DNA of 64,000 bases from Deltaproteobacteria bacterium (GCA_021780755.1 JAJXYF010000011.1:57088-121087), one strand, 5' to 3'; counted from the stretch's first letter, positions 1-8,837 are shown. Notes: generated by a model not told the origin, from the sequence alone. Made by a program: numbers and translations.

Positions 1-151
1 TATTACGACCGACACCCGCGACATCGCGAGCGAGACTAGCACATCGCGCGACGCCCTCCGCGCCACCGTCATTCTCACCCGACTCGCCGCGCGCGATGCG
101 ATGGTAAATGACCGGCCTCGCGATTAAGCTCGCGCCGGAGGAAAGCGGTCG

Positions 152-1456
152 ATGGCCAATTCTCCCATACCGGTCGAGCTTGATTCCGCGCGCACCAACC
201 CGCACGAATGGCCGCGCCGTTATACCGTGGTCGTGCTTTTCGCGCTCGCGACCGCCCTCTGCTACATCGACCGCGTCAATATCTCCATCGCGATCATCCC
301 GCTCGCGCGCGAAAAAGGTTACGACCCTGCCGCCAAGGGGCTCGTCCTGTCGTCATTTTTCTGGGGCTACCTGTGGCTCCAACTGCCCGGCGGATGGATG
401 GCCGATCGCTTCGGCGGCAAGCGCGTGCTCGCCGCCGGCGTTGCGATGTGGTCGGTCGCGACCTTCCTGACGCCGCCCGCCGCTTCGATCTCGTTCGGTG
501 CGCTGCTCGCGATGCGCGCGCTGCTCGGCGCCGGCGAAGCCCTGAATTTCCCGGCCGTCCACAGCATCGCCGCCCGCTGGACCATCGGCTCCGAACGCGC
601 GCGCGCCATTTCGCTCCACTTCAGCGGCGTCGCCTTCGGCACCATGATCGCCCTCATCGTCAGCCCGCTGATCGTCCTCGCCTACGGATGGCCCTCGGTT
701 TTCTATATCTCCGGCGCGCTCGGGCTTCTGTGGCTCGTGGTCTGGCAGCTCAAAGCCGCCAACGGCCCCGAGGATTGCCGCGGCGTCTCGCCCGACGAAC
801 TCGCCCTCATCATGGCCGAGCGCGCCTCCGCGGTGGAACTCGCCGACCGCATCCCGTGGGGACGCATCTTCCGCGAGCCCGCCGTGTGGGCCATCGTTAT
901 CGCTCATCTGTGCAACAACTTCGGCTTCTACATCATCCTGCTATGGCTGCCGAGCTACCTCACCCGGACCTTCAATGTGCCGATGGAGCGCCTCGGCGCC
1001 TTCTCCGTCATTCCGTGGATCGTCGCCTTCATCATGCAGAACACCAGCGGATGGTTTGCCGACGGCCTGCGCAAACGCGGCATGCCACTCACCACCGTGC
1101 GCAAGCTGATGCAGGCGAGCGCCTTCACGATTGGCGGACTGCCGCTGCTGGTGCTGCCGCTCGCGCGCTCGCCCGAGATGGCGGTTGTCCTCGTCACCAT
1201 CTCGATCGCCGGCACCGCGCTCGGCGCCGGCGGCTTCGTCGTCAACCACTTCGACGTCGCGCCTCGCTACGCGGGCATCCTGATGGGTATCTCGAACACC
1301 GCCGCGACCGTTCCCGGCATCATCGGGGTGGCCGCCACCGGCTTCATCCTCGAGGCGACCAATTCCTTTTCCGCTGTCTTCTATTTGACGACAATCGTCT
1401 ATGCGGTCGGCGCGATTTGCTACATCGCGATGGCCAGTGGCGACCGCAAAATCTAA
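152..1456 (+). CDS. MFS transporter, ACS (anion:cation symporter)-like
   Basis: A 434-residue polytopic membrane protein of the major facilitator superfamily, the usual length for the family. The N-terminal half has the signature region LCYIDRVNISIAI in TM1, and the loop after TM2 reads GGWMADRFGGKR, the conserved MFS motif A (G-x3-D-R-x-G-x-R/K). The sequence style (YIDRVNISIA, SSFFWGYLWLQLPGGW) matches the anion:cation symporter/SLC17-like branch, which imports organic anions such as sugar acids, tartrate or phthalate with protons or sodium. The ATG at 152 follows a GGAGG sequence about 9 bases upstream. It faces the convergent CysQ gene and has no obvious substrate gene next to it, so the substrate is unassigned. 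Family assignment is firm; subfamily is inferred. Confidence 0.88.
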   Translation: MANSPIPVELDSARTNPHEWPRRYTVVVLFALATALCYIDRVNISIAIIPLAREKGYDPAAKGLVLSSFFWGYLWLQLPGGWMADRFGGKRVLAAGVAMWSVATFLTPPAASISFGALLAMRALLGAGEALNFPAVHSIAARWTIGSERARAISLHFSGVAFGTMIALIVSPLIVLAYGWPSVFYISGALGLLWLVVWQLKAANGPEDCRGVSPDELALIMAERASAVELADRIPWGRIFREPAVWAIVIAHLCNNFGFYIILLWLPSYLTRTFNVPMERLGAFSVIPWIVAFIMQNTSGWFADGLRKRGMPLTTVRKLMQASAFTIGGLPLLVLPLARSPEMAVVLVTISIAGTALGAGGFVVNHFDVAPRYAGILMGISNTAATVPGIIGVAATGFILEATNSFSAVFYLTTIVYAVGAICYIAMASGDRKI

Positions 1457-1526
1457 GCCCGCAAATTCCGACCCGCTCCGCGCCCGTTTTGGGCGGCCAT
1501 CGTGATATTACAAGCTGAATTGATTG

Positions 1527-2402
1527 CTACTTGTGGTCGCGCGCGGGCAGCATCCGTTCTAGCTGCGCGTGCAGATGGCCGTTCGAGGCGACGAAGCCCG
1601 GCGTCTTCACTTCGCGCTGGTTGAAACTTACTTCCTTGCCATGCAAATCGGTCACCCGTCCGCCCGCCGCGACGATCAGCGCGACGCCCGACGCGATGTC
1701 CCATTCGTTCTTTGGCGTCAGCGTGAAGGTTGCGTCCGCCTGTCCCGCCGCCACCAGCGCCAGCTTGTAGGCGACGCTCCCGATCGGCCTCACGATCACG
1801 CGCCCTTCGTAGGCTTTCCATTCGCCGCGCGCCGTTTCGCTGCGGCTCGCCAGGATCGTCGCGTGCTCCAGCGCGCGCGTATGGCTGACCGTCACCGCCT
1901 TGCCATCGAGCGTGCAGCCCGCGCCGCGCACCCCGCAAAATAACTCGTCCTTGATCGGGTTGTACGTGACCCCCATCACCGGCACGCCGTGGTCGGCCAG
2001 CGCGATGGCGACGACGAACTCCGGTATCCCCTTGATGAACTCCTTCGTCCCGTCCAGCGGATCGACGATCCACACCCGTTCGCGCGTCAGCCGATCGTCG
2101 TTATCGACGGTCTCCTCCGAGAGCCAGCCATAGGCGGGAAATGCGTCGCGCAGAATCTGCTTGAGCGTGCTGTCGGCCTCGAAGTCCGCCGTCGTTACTG
2201 GATTGTTCTTGCCCTTCGAATCGATCTGGTAGCCGCCGTCGCGAAAGTAGCGTTGCAGGATTTCGCCCGCCGCGATCGCCGCATCGCGCGCGACCTGCAG
2301 TTCGCGATCGTACGCGCTCGCCGCTCCACCCACGGCCAGCGTCCCGGCGCCGTGTTCCGATTTATTCGCGAGATCCCCTTCGTCCTTCGTCCGTGTCGTC
2401 AT
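1527..2402 (-). CDS. cysQ: 3'(2'),5'-bisphosphate nucleotidase, CysQ-like (IMPase superfamily)
   Basis: Mg-dependent phosphatase of 291 residues. The superfamily metal-site motifs are in order: GWLSEE (first Glu), WIVDPLDGTKEFIKG (DPxDGT) and EWDIASG (last Asp). The KEFIKG after DPLDGT is typical of CysQ rather than of plain inositol monophosphatases. CysQ removes 3'-phosphoadenosine 5'-phosphate (PAP), a by-product of PAPS-dependent sulfate transfer and of sulfate assimilation. Two sulfotransferases lie in the same window (18.3 and 20.2 kb), which gives a plausible source of PAP. It lies 26 bases downstream of the deoxyhypusine-synthase-like gene and is probably co-transcribed with it. The first about 30 residues are poorly conserved, so the start is less certain. 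Inositol-1-phosphatase is the main alternative. Confidence 0.85.
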   Translation of the reverse strand: MTTRTKDEGDLANKSEHGAGTLAVGGAASAYDRELQVARDAAIAAGEILQRYFRDGGYQIDSKGKNNPVTTADFEADSTLKQILRDAFPAYGWLSEETVDNDDRLTRERVWIVDPLDGTKEFIKGIPEFVVAIALADHGVPVMGVTYNPIKDELFCGVRGAGCTLDGKAVTVSHTRALEHATILASRSETARGEWKAYEGRVIVRPIGSVAYKLALVAAGQADATFTLTPKNEWDIASGVALIVAAGGRVTDLHGKEVSFNQREVKTPGFVASNGHLHAQLERMLPARDHK

Positions 2403-2428
2403 TACTTCGCGTGCTTCTCCGCCCGCCC

Positions 2429-3556
2429 TTAGAGTTTTCCGCCCTTCGCGCGCTTGCGCAGGACTTTTTCATACGCACCCGTCAGCTTTGCCATCATCGC
2501 CTCGCGCTGCTCGAACAGCCGCCGCGGCTTGCGCGCCTTGCGCCGCGCCAACGCGTAAGCGGTGATCAGCGGCAGCGCCACCGTCGAATCAACATAACAG
2601 ACCACCGAATCTGGCAGCCGCTCCGGATCGATCTTACCCCAACTCACCGCCTCGTTCGGCGTCGCGCCCGAAAGGCCGCCAGTGTCGGGCCGCGCGTCGG
2701 TCACTTGCAGAAAGTAATCGTGGCCCTTTTCCGCGACACCCATCACTTCCTGGATTTGCGGTTCGGTCTGCAGCACGAAGTTCTTCGGCGATCCGCCGCC
2801 CAGGATAAACACCGCGCTCTTCATCCCGGCCGCCTTCGCCGCATACACGATCGCCGCCGTCTCGTTGACGTCGGTCAGCGGATCGAGCCGCAATTCGTAG
2901 CCTTCGAGCTCGAGCGCCGCGAGATTCATCCCGATCGACGAATCGCCCGGCGACGATGTATAGACCGGCAGCGCATGCTTGTAGGCCGACGCCAGCAGCG
3001 ACCGCCGATCGAGCTTCAGCACCCGCTCGCGCTCGGCCACATAGCGGCCCGCCATGAAATGAAATTCCGCCGTGCTCATCGCCCGCTGAAATTCGGGCTG
3101 CCGCGCGATCTCGCGGAAGAACGCGTCAGTCGATAACAACACCCGGTAGTCGAAGAAAATATCGTAGATGCGCACCACCCCGGCCTTGCGCAGCGCGATA
3201 TCGTCGGCCTCGGCCGTGCCCTGGAACATCTTGAGGCCCAGCCCGAAATGAGTGTCGTGATAGAGGTTCGCGCCGGTCGAGACCATCCAATCGACGAAGC
3301 CGTTTTCGATCAGCGGGATGATGCATGACATGCCGAGCCCGGCCGGCGTCAGCGCGCCCGTCAGGCTGATTCCGACCACCGTGTCGTCGGTGAGCATTTT
3401 CTCGGCGAACAGCCGGCACGCATCGCGCAATCGCCGGCCGTTGTAGGCGAGAAACGCGGTATCCACCAGGTCCGCCGCGCTCATTTTCCCGGTGACGGCG
3501 GGGGGATTTATTTGTGCGCCCGAGATACGCTCGACTGCGGTTTTTTTTGCTGCCAT
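2429..3556 (-). CDS. deoxyhypusine synthase family protein (bacterial DHS-like)
   Basis: 375 residues from the ATG at 3556; an in-frame ATG at 3616 would add 20 unconserved residues. Visible family blocks are [14 protein letters not shown] near the N terminus, [13 protein letters not shown] in the middle, and [13 protein letters not shown] followed by [13 protein letters not shown] at the C end. The Lys in GGGSPKNF sits where the family has its imine-forming lysine. Eukaryotic and archaeal DHS modify eIF5A, which bacteria lack. Bacterial DHS-like enzymes instead act on small polyamines (homospermidine-type or guanidino-polyamine synthases) using NAD and spermidine or agmatine-type donors. It is the first gene of a probable two-gene unit with cysQ and is preceded by a large inverted repeat. 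The exact substrate cannot be read from sequence. Confidence 0.85.
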   Translation of the reverse strand: MAAKKTAVERISGAQINPPAVTGKMSAADLVDTAFLAYNGRRLRDACRLFAEKMLTDDTVVGISLTGALTPAGLGMSCIIPLIENGFVDWMVSTGANLYHDTHFGLGLKMFQGTAEADDIALRKAGVVRIYDIFFDYRVLLSTDAFFREIARQPEFQRAMSTAEFHFMAGRYVAERERVLKLDRRSLLASAYKHALPVYTSSPGDSSIGMNLAALELEGYELRLDPLTDVNETAAIVYAAKAAGMKSAVFILGGGSPKNFVLQTEPQIQEVMGVAEKGHDYFLQVTDARPDTGGLSGATPNEAVSWGKIDPERLPDSVVCYVDSTVALPLITAYALARRKARKPRRLFEQREAMMAKLTGAYEKVLRKRAKGGKL

Positions 3557-3620
3557 CGTTACTCGCCAATGCCAAACGGCTGGGCGGCGCGCGCTCTTTT
3601 GGCCGTTAGTCCCCAAGCGC

Positions 3621-3671
3621 CGCCCGGTAGGTTACGGTGCGGAAAGTAAAGCTCCGCGATCCTACCGGGCG
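3621..3671. repeat. large two-tier inverted repeat in a divergent promoter region
   Basis: The arms CGCCCGGTAGG (3621-3631) and CCTACCGGGCG (3661-3671) are perfectly complementary over 11 bp. Nested inside is a 5-bp stem GCGGA/TCCGC (3639-3643 with 3653-3657). It lies between the divergent starts of the DHS-like gene (3556, minus) and the cytidylate-kinase-like gene (3767, plus). It could form an RNA structure in either leader or act as a protein-binding or cruciform site. There is no T-run, so a simple terminator is unlikely. Confidence 0.6.
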
Positions 3672-3766
3672 CGGGCCGCCGATTCCATCGCGCGCGCCGG
3701 TTTGCGCCTCGATCGCCGGCCACCTAAGATTGCTTGCAGGGGACCTCTCAGCGCGGGGATAACAAC

Positions 3767-4588
3767 ATGGCGATTATCGCGATTACCCAGCATCTGGGCA
3801 CGCGCGGCGAATTACTGGGACGGACGCTCGCCGCCCGCCTCGGTTACCGCTTCATGAACGTCCAGGATGTGATCGACGAGGCGTCGAAAACCTACAACAT
3901 CACGCCCGAGCTGCTGGTCGTCGTGGACGAGCGCCGGCCCCATTTCTGGGAGCGCCTCAAGACCGACACCGCTCGCTTCATCCCGATCTTCAAGTCCGTG
4001 CTGCTCAAACACATGGCCGAGGATCGCTTGGTCGTGCTCGGCCGTTCGGTCGCCCAACTGATGCCCGATTACGGATGTGGTCTGCGCCTGCGCTTGACCG
4101 GTGCGCTGAGTGAGCGGGTCAAGGAAGTCGCCGCCGAGGAAAAGCTCGCGCCGGCCGTGGCTGAGCGGCGTGTGCGCGATTACGATCGCGAAGTTCGCGC
4201 GCGCCTCCAGGTCCTGTTCGAAGTCGATATCGAAGATCCCACCACCCACGACCTGACGCTCAACACCTTCTCCACCCCGATGCCGCTGCTGATCGCGATG
4301 CTGACCGCCGGCGCCGCCGAGATCGATCGCACCGCCGGTCCCGAACAGTGGCGCCTCATGCGCGATACCGCGCTCGCCGCCGAAGTGCGCGCGATGTTGC
4401 TGGTGCATCCCAAGATCGGGCACGCCCCGCTCGTGGTGAATTGCGCCAGTGGCGCCGTGCGCGTAAATGGCCCCGGCCTGGTGCCGCCATGGGACGGGCT
4501 GATCGGCGACGTCGCCCGTCAGGTCAACGGCGTCACCTCGGTCGAAGTCAACGCCGAGGAATCACCCGCGCCAATCCGCCCCAGCTAG
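3767..4588 (+). CDS. cytidylate kinase-like family protein with BON-like C-terminal domain
   Basis: 273 residues from the ATG at 3767, which follows a GCGGGGAT purine stretch; the in-frame ATG at 3734 would add a non-conserved leader. The N-terminal ITQHLGTRGELLGRTLAARL is the degenerate P-loop region of the cytidylate kinase-like family, followed by FMNVQDVIDEAS. Middle motifs such as VLGRSVAQLMPD and an Arg-rich lid (AERRVRDYDREVRARL) fit an NMP-kinase fold. Residues about 205-265 (HAPLVVNCASGAVRVNG, then VTSVEVN) look like a BON-type alpha/beta module. The role is unknown; it could be a regulatory nucleotide-binding protein rather than a CMP kinase. It lies immediately upstream of the parS palindrome. 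Confidence 0.7.
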   Translation: MAIIAITQHLGTRGELLGRTLAARLGYRFMNVQDVIDEASKTYNITPELLVVVDERRPHFWERLKTDTARFIPIFKSVLLKHMAEDRLVVLGRSVAQLMPDYGCGLRLRLTGALSERVKEVAAEEKLAPAVAERRVRDYDREVRARLQVLFEVDIEDPTTHDLTLNTFSTPMPLLIAMLTAGAAEIDRTAGPEQWRLMRDTALAAEVRAMLLVHPKIGHAPLVVNCASGAVRVNGPGLVPPWDGLIGDVARQVNGVTSVEVNAEESPAPIRPS

Positions 4589-4647
4589 TGACCCCCATTC
4601 CGCAGGGGCGGTTGCGCAAGACCGCAGGATTTCACGGCAAACAGACC

Positions 4648-4677
4648 GCGAAGATGTTTCACGTGAAACATCTTCGC
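4648..4677. promoter_or_regulatory. parS: parS centromere site (ParB/Spo0J binding) within a 30-bp perfect palindrome
   Basis: The core TGTTTCACGTGAAACA at 4655-4670 equals the canonical chromosomal parS consensus at every position. The symmetry extends outward by GCGAAGA / TCTTCGC, giving a perfect 30-bp palindrome (4648-4677). It lies in the 207-bp gap between the kinase-like gene and pgpA. ParB dimers load as CTP clamps at such sites and recruit SMC, and parS sites usually cluster near oriC. No parA/parB genes are in the window. The extended arms could also act as a hairpin terminator, but the match to parS is too exact to be chance. Confidence 0.93.
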
Positions 4678-4795
4678 TATCCATACGTTTTGCCGCCCGG
4701 CCTCGATTCTGATCCGCCGACTTGGCAGCCGGTAGCGCGCCAGCCTTTGTGCGCGCCTGCCCGCGTGTTATGGTCGCGCTTCCTCCAGATTCACG

Positions 4796-5257
4796 ATGCG
4801 CCAACTCCTCATATTCATCGCCACCGGAGCATGGTCGGGATACGCCCCGTTCGCCCCCGGAACCTTCGGTTCGATCGTCGGCCTCATCGTTGGATGTCTA
4901 ATCTTCGCGCCGATCTGGCGCCGGTCGCCCGCCGCCTTCCTGCTGATTTTTGCGATCGTCTTCGTACTTGCGTGCTGGATCGCCGGCCGCGCCGAACAGC
5001 TTCTGGGCGAGCATGACAGTTCGAAAATCGTGCTCGACGAAGTTCTCGGCATGGTCGCGACGATGTTCATGAATCCGACCGGATGGATTGCGCTCGTCGC
5101 CGGTTTCGCGCTCTTTCGCATCTTCGATATTATCAAGCCCTTTCCGGCGAGCTTTATCGACCGTCGCGTGCGCGGCGGCACCGGTGTGATGCTCGACGAT
5201 ATCGCCGCCGGCATCTATGCGAATCTCGTATTGCAGGTCGCACGCCGACTACTCTGA
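4796..5257 (+). CDS. pgpA: phosphatidylglycerophosphatase A
   Basis: Inner-membrane lipid phosphatase of 153 residues, normal for the family, that converts phosphatidylglycerophosphate to phosphatidylglycerol. The N-terminal ATGAWSGYAPFAPGTFGS contains the family's conserved GxxPxAPGTxGS motif. Downstream are the acidic DEVLGMVAT and the FRIFDIIKPFPASFIDR block with the conserved D-x-x-KP. Two to three hydrophobic segments are visible (LIVGCLIF, AFLLIFAIVFVLACW, GWIALVAGFALF). It is followed 55 bases later by cinA on the same strand, an arrangement common in many bacteria. Confidence 0.92.
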   Translation: MRQLLIFIATGAWSGYAPFAPGTFGSIVGLIVGCLIFAPIWRRSPAAFLLIFAIVFVLACWIAGRAEQLLGEHDSSKIVLDEVLGMVATMFMNPTGWIALVAGFALFRIFDIIKPFPASFIDRRVRGGTGVMLDDIAAGIYANLVLQVARRLL

Positions 5258-5312
5258 TGCGGTCGCGGCGCATATCGTCGGCGTCGCGCGACGCCCTTGA
5301 AGGAGCCCAGAG

Positions 5313-6599
5313 ATGATTGAACGAGCCGTCATACTTTCAACCGGCGACGAAATCACCACCGGCAAGGTGGTCGATAGCAACTCGAACTACCTGGCCGACA
5401 AGCTGAACGAGATCGGCATCGACCTGATCGCCGTGCTGACCGTCGGCGACGTGCCCGAGCGTCTCGAATGGGCCTGGCGGTCCGCGCTCGAACTGGGCGA
5501 CGTGGTACTCTCAACCGGCGGTATCGGACCGACCGCCGACGACCTGACGACGGAGACCATCGCGCGCCTCACTGGCAAGAAATTGTGGCGTCACGAACCC
5601 TCGGTCGATCACATGCGCCGGCTGTTCGAGTCGGTCGGCCGCGTGATGCCCGAGAACAACATCAAGCAGGCGCTCTTTCCCGAAACCGCTGAAGTCATTC
5701 CTAATCCGCTCGGCACCGCGCCCGGCTTTCGCATGGCCGTGCGCCAAAGCAATCACACCGCTCACCTGGTCGTGATGCCGGGGGTGCCGCGCGAGATGAA
5801 GCCGATGATGGAGAATGAGGTCATCCCGTGGCTGCGGCTCAATCGCGGCAGCGACAAGGTCTTCGCCACGCGCATCTTCCAGACCTTCGGCATCAGCGAA
5901 TCCGGACTCGATGAGGCGGTCGCGGGACTGATCAAACCGGAAGAGGCCAAGGTCGGCTTCCGCGCGAGCTTCCCGCAAATCTCGATGAAGGTGATGGTCG
6001 AGGATGTCGCCGGCGCCGCCGAGCAGCGGCTCGAGGAACTGAGCCAGCGCGTCCGCGCCCGCGTCGGCGAGTACATTTATGGTGAGGGCGAAGTCTCGAT
6101 GGAAGAGGTGGTCGGCCGCCTGCTAATCGAGAAGAAGCTGAAGCTTGCGGTGGCGGAATCGTGCACTGGCGGCCTCATCGGCCATCGCATAACGAATGTC
6201 GCTGGCAGTTCCGGTTACTTCGAGGCGGGCCTCGTCACTTACTCCAACGCGATGAAGGTCGGCCTCCTCGGCGTGCGCGAAGATACGCTCAAAAGCCACG
6301 GCGCGGTGAGTGAGGAATGCGTGCGCGAGATGGCGGCGGGAGCGATCGAGCGCGCCGGCGCGGACGTCGCGATCGCGACCTCAGGCGTTGCGGGCCCCGG
6401 CGGCGGCAGCGCGGAACATCCGGTAGGCACGGTGTGCCTCGCGCTTGCGGCCAAGGGCGTGTCGGCCTCGCGCCGCTACAATTTTCGCGGCAATCGCGAG
6501 TGGGTTAAACTGCTCACCTCGCAGGTCGCGCTCGACTGGCTGCGCCGTTATGCGCTCGGCCTGCCGATCGGCGGCGAAGCGACCATCTTCCGCCGCTGA
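5313..6599 (+). CDS. cinA: CinA-like nicotinamide-nucleotide amidohydrolase (PncC fusion)
   Basis: 428 residues with the full-length two-domain CinA layout. The N-terminal MoCF/COG1058 domain starts ILSTGDEITTGKVVDSNS and contains VLSTGGIGPTADD and VMPGVPREMKPM. The C-terminal PncC deamidase domain starts near residue 268 with VAESCTGGLIG and includes VTYSNAMKVGLLGV and ATSGVAGPGGG. The PncC part converts NMN to nicotinic acid mononucleotide for NAD recycling; the N-terminal part is linked to ADP-ribose pyrophosphatase activity in characterised homologues. The start is preceded by GGAG. It is probably co-transcribed with pgpA. Confidence 0.94.
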   Translation: MIERAVILSTGDEITTGKVVDSNSNYLADKLNEIGIDLIAVLTVGDVPERLEWAWRSALELGDVVLSTGGIGPTADDLTTETIARLTGKKLWRHEPSVDHMRRLFESVGRVMPENNIKQALFPETAEVIPNPLGTAPGFRMAVRQSNHTAHLVVMPGVPREMKPMMENEVIPWLRLNRGSDKVFATRIFQTFGISESGLDEAVAGLIKPEEAKVGFRASFPQISMKVMVEDVAGAAEQRLEELSQRVRARVGEYIYGEGEVSMEEVVGRLLIEKKLKLAVAESCTGGLIGHRITNVAGSSGYFEAGLVTYSNAMKVGLLGVREDTLKSHGAVSEECVREMAAGAIERAGADVAIATSGVAGPGGGSAEHPVGTVCLALAAKGVSASRRYNFRGNREWVKLLTSQVALDWLRRYALGLPIGGEATIFRR

Positions 6600-6678
6600 C
6601 CGCGATGGTTTAACTTCGATAGTGTTTCACCTTCGAGCGGAAGTCCGCATGACACTTGTACAGCCTGGAACCTGAATC

Positions 6679-7506
6679 GTGCTGAGTATTCTCGTCGGAC
6701 TCTTCGCGCTCTCGATTGGCGCCGGCTTCGTCGGCGCGCTTTCGGGACTGGGCGGCGGTGTTTTTATCGTGCCGGGCCTCGTTATCCTGGCGCACGTCCC
6801 GATGAATATCGCCGTTGGCGCGAGCCTGATTTCGGTGGTTGCGACCAGTGCCGGCGCGAGCGTCGCCTTTGTGCGCGACGGCTGGACCAATTTGCGCGTC
6901 GCGATCATTCTCGAATGCGCAACCGTCACCGGCGCGGTGGCTGGCGCCTACATGGCGGGTCTGATTTCGCCGCCAGTACTCGAAATGCTATTCGCGCTGA
7001 TGATGCTCCAGTCGGCGTGGTTCGCGATGAAAAGCCAGGATCAAGATCTCCTGCCGCAATCCGACCCGCTCTGCGCGCGCCTGCGCCTGGGCGGGCAGAT
7101 GCCCCACGACGACGGCACCATGCGACCCTATGGCGTCAGGAATTTGCCGGGCGGCGCGGGCCTGATGGTGGTTGCGGGAGTGATCTCGGGCCTTCTCGGA
7201 ATTGGCGCCGGCGCGGTCAAAGTCACCGCGATGGACTATCTGATGAAACTGCCGTTGAAGGTTTCCAGCGCCACCAGCAACTTCATGATCGGCGTGACGG
7301 CGGGCGCGGGCGCGCTGGTATTTCTATCGCGCGGCGACGTCGCCGCCACAATTGCGGCGCCGGTCGCGCTCGGTGTCACCGTGGGTGCGATGATCGGCGG
7401 CCGCGTGCTGCCGCGCGTTAACACCTACTCGCTCCGCAGGCTCTTCGTGGTGATTCTTGTGCTCATCGCGATCGAGATGGGCTGGCGCGCCTGGTCGAGG
7501 ATCTGA
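6679..7506 (+). CDS. TauE/SafE family permease (DUF81)
   Basis: 275-residue membrane protein with the two-repeat architecture of the TauE/SafE family. Each repeat opens with a glycine-rich helix, FVGALSGLGGGVFIVPGL near residue 15 and VISGLLGIGAGAVKV near residue 168. The cytosolic loop between the halves carries a charged stretch. The family exports or imports sulfite, sulfoacetate or related organosulfur anions. The start is GTG at 6679. The next gene begins directly after its stop and encodes DUF1634, a frequent partner of this permease, so the two likely form one transport unit. Substrate is inferred only at family level. Confidence 0.87.
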   Translation: MLSILVGLFALSIGAGFVGALSGLGGGVFIVPGLVILAHVPMNIAVGASLISVVATSAGASVAFVRDGWTNLRVAIILECATVTGAVAGAYMAGLISPPVLEMLFALMMLQSAWFAMKSQDQDLLPQSDPLCARLRLGGQMPHDDGTMRPYGVRNLPGGAGLMVVAGVISGLLGIGAGAVKVTAMDYLMKLPLKVSSATSNFMIGVTAGAGALVFLSRGDVAATIAAPVALGVTVGAMIGGRVLPRVNTYSLRRLFVVILVLIAIEMGWRAWSRI

Positions 7507-7908
7507 ATGGATACGGCTGTTGCCACCGGCGAAGAAGATCGGATCCTGCGCACGTGGACGCCGCTCATTCTGCGCGTCATCCTGCTGGTCAGCTCGATCG
7601 TGATGGCGGTTGGCATCGCACAATCGCTGGCCTTCGCGCCCGGATTTTACGTCCGCCGCTTTCACGCGATTCAGCTCGGCCAACTGCATGTGCGCGACGG
7701 CCTGGCGCAACTCATGGACGAAATGCGCAACGGCGATCCGCATGGGACGATGACGATCGGCCTGTTTCTACTGACGCTGGTGCCGCTGGTGCGCGTCGCC
7801 TTCACCTTCTTCCTGTTTCTCAAAGAGCGCGATTTCGTCTATGTGGCGGCTACGGCCTATGTGCTGGCGGCGCTGGCGGTAGGCGTGATGCTTGGACGGG
7901 TCGGATAG
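7507..7908 (+). CDS. DUF1634 family membrane protein, partner of TauE/SafE permease
   Basis: 133 residues with three predicted transmembrane helices: LILRVILLVSSIVMAVGIA, TIGLFLLTLVPLVRVAFTFF and VYVAATAYVLAALAVGVML. The length, helix spacing and the position directly after the permease stop codon fit DUF1634, a family found beside TauE/SafE genes. The reading frames abut with no intergenic base, so translation is probably coupled. The role is unknown; an accessory subunit of the anion permease is the obvious guess. Confidence 0.78.
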   Translation: MDTAVATGEEDRILRTWTPLILRVILLVSSIVMAVGIAQSLAFAPGFYVRRFHAIQLGQLHVRDGLAQLMDEMRNGDPHGTMTIGLFLLTLVPLVRVAFTFFLFLKERDFVYVAATAYVLAALAVGVMLGRVG

Positions 7909-7967
7909 AGTGCGGCGCGGGTCTCATCGTTAAGCCGGGGACGCGCGCGCCCGCGGAGGAAACCAGG

Positions 7968-8738
7968 ATGGACATCAAAGGAAAAGTTGCGGTCGTTACC
8001 GGTGGCGCGTCGGGAATCGGGCGCGCTACCGCCGAGATGTTGGCGACCGCTGGCGCCGCGATCGTGATCGCGGACCTGGTCGAGGCGAGCGGTCACGATA
8101 CGGTCAAGGCGATCGAAGCGGCGGGTGGCCGCGCGGTCTTCGTCAAGGCCGACGTCACCGACGAAGCCGATGCGCGGCGCATGCTCGAGACCGCCAAGGA
8201 AAAATTCGGCAGCCTGGATATTCTCTACAACAACGCCGGTATCGCCGTCGGAATTCCAGGCTATCCGCAGGCGGAGATCAAGCGCTGGCGCCGGGTCCTC
8301 GAGATCGATCTGATGGCGGTGATTCTCGGATGCCATCTGGCGGCGCCGCTGATGGATCCAACCGGCGGCGTGATCATCAACACGGCGTCAATGGCGGGGT
8401 TGTATCCCTACAAGGAGGACCCGGTATATGGTGCGGCCAAAGCCGGCGTCGTCAATTTTACCTATTCGCTCGCGCCGTGGGCGGCCAAGCGCAACATCCG
8501 CGTGAATTGCGTTTGTCCGGGGGTGGTCGATACGCCGCTGGTGCGTAAGGGGATCGAAGCGGCGAAGCGGGCAGGGCAGACCGCAGGCGTGCCGGCGACG
8601 ATCATGGCGCCGACCGCGATCGCCAACGCCGTACTTTCGCTGATCAAGGATGACGCTATGTTTGGGCGCGCGCTGGAGGTGAGACCGTCGGGGCCGCGCC
8701 TGATCGAGACGCCGATGGCTCCGGGTACCCGCCGTTAA
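7968..8738 (+). CDS. short-chain dehydrogenase/reductase (classical SDR)
   Basis: 256 residues from the ATG at 7968, which sits behind a strong GGAGGAAAC ribosome site; a longer frame to 7554 is an overlap artefact. The Rossmann glycine motif TGGASGIG is at residues 12-19, followed by NNAGIAVG, the catalytic Ser in NTASMAG and the Y-x-x-x-K of VYGAAKAGV. The CPGVVDTP block near residue 185 is typical of classical NAD(P)-dependent SDRs. The substrate is not predictable. A second SDR of the same type sits inside the prophage at 57.2 kb. Confidence 0.9.
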   Translation: MDIKGKVAVVTGGASGIGRATAEMLATAGAAIVIADLVEASGHDTVKAIEAAGGRAVFVKADVTDEADARRMLETAKEKFGSLDILYNNAGIAVGIPGYPQAEIKRWRRVLEIDLMAVILGCHLAAPLMDPTGGVIINTASMAGLYPYKEDPVYGAAKAGVVNFTYSLAPWAAKRNIRVNCVCPGVVDTPLVRKGIEAAKRAGQTAGVPATIMAPTAIANAVLSLIKDDAMFGRALEVRPSGPRLIETPMAPGTRR

Positions 8739-8756
8739 ATCGCCGCTGAATGCTAA

Positions 8757-8792
8757 AATCGGTGACCGCGCCACAGGGCGCAGCCACCGATT
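8757..8792 (-). terminator. hairpin terminator for the excisionase-type HTH gene
   Basis: Arms AATCGGTG (8757-8764) and CACCGATT (8785-8792) pair perfectly over 8 bp, with an inner GCGCC/GGCGC stem. On the minus strand the hairpin is followed by TTTTAGC, which fits intrinsic termination of the gene at 8838-9056. It may also stop transcripts from the SDR on the other strand. Confidence 0.6.
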
Positions 8793-8837
8793 CCACGGGT
8801 GCTCAAGATCAGAAAGTGCGTTCAGACGAGAGCGCGA

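Noticed and set aside
7554..7967. Longer SDR frame overlapping DUF1634
   Set aside because: The conserved SDR starts at 7968 with a strong RBS; the extra residues are unrelated to SDRs.
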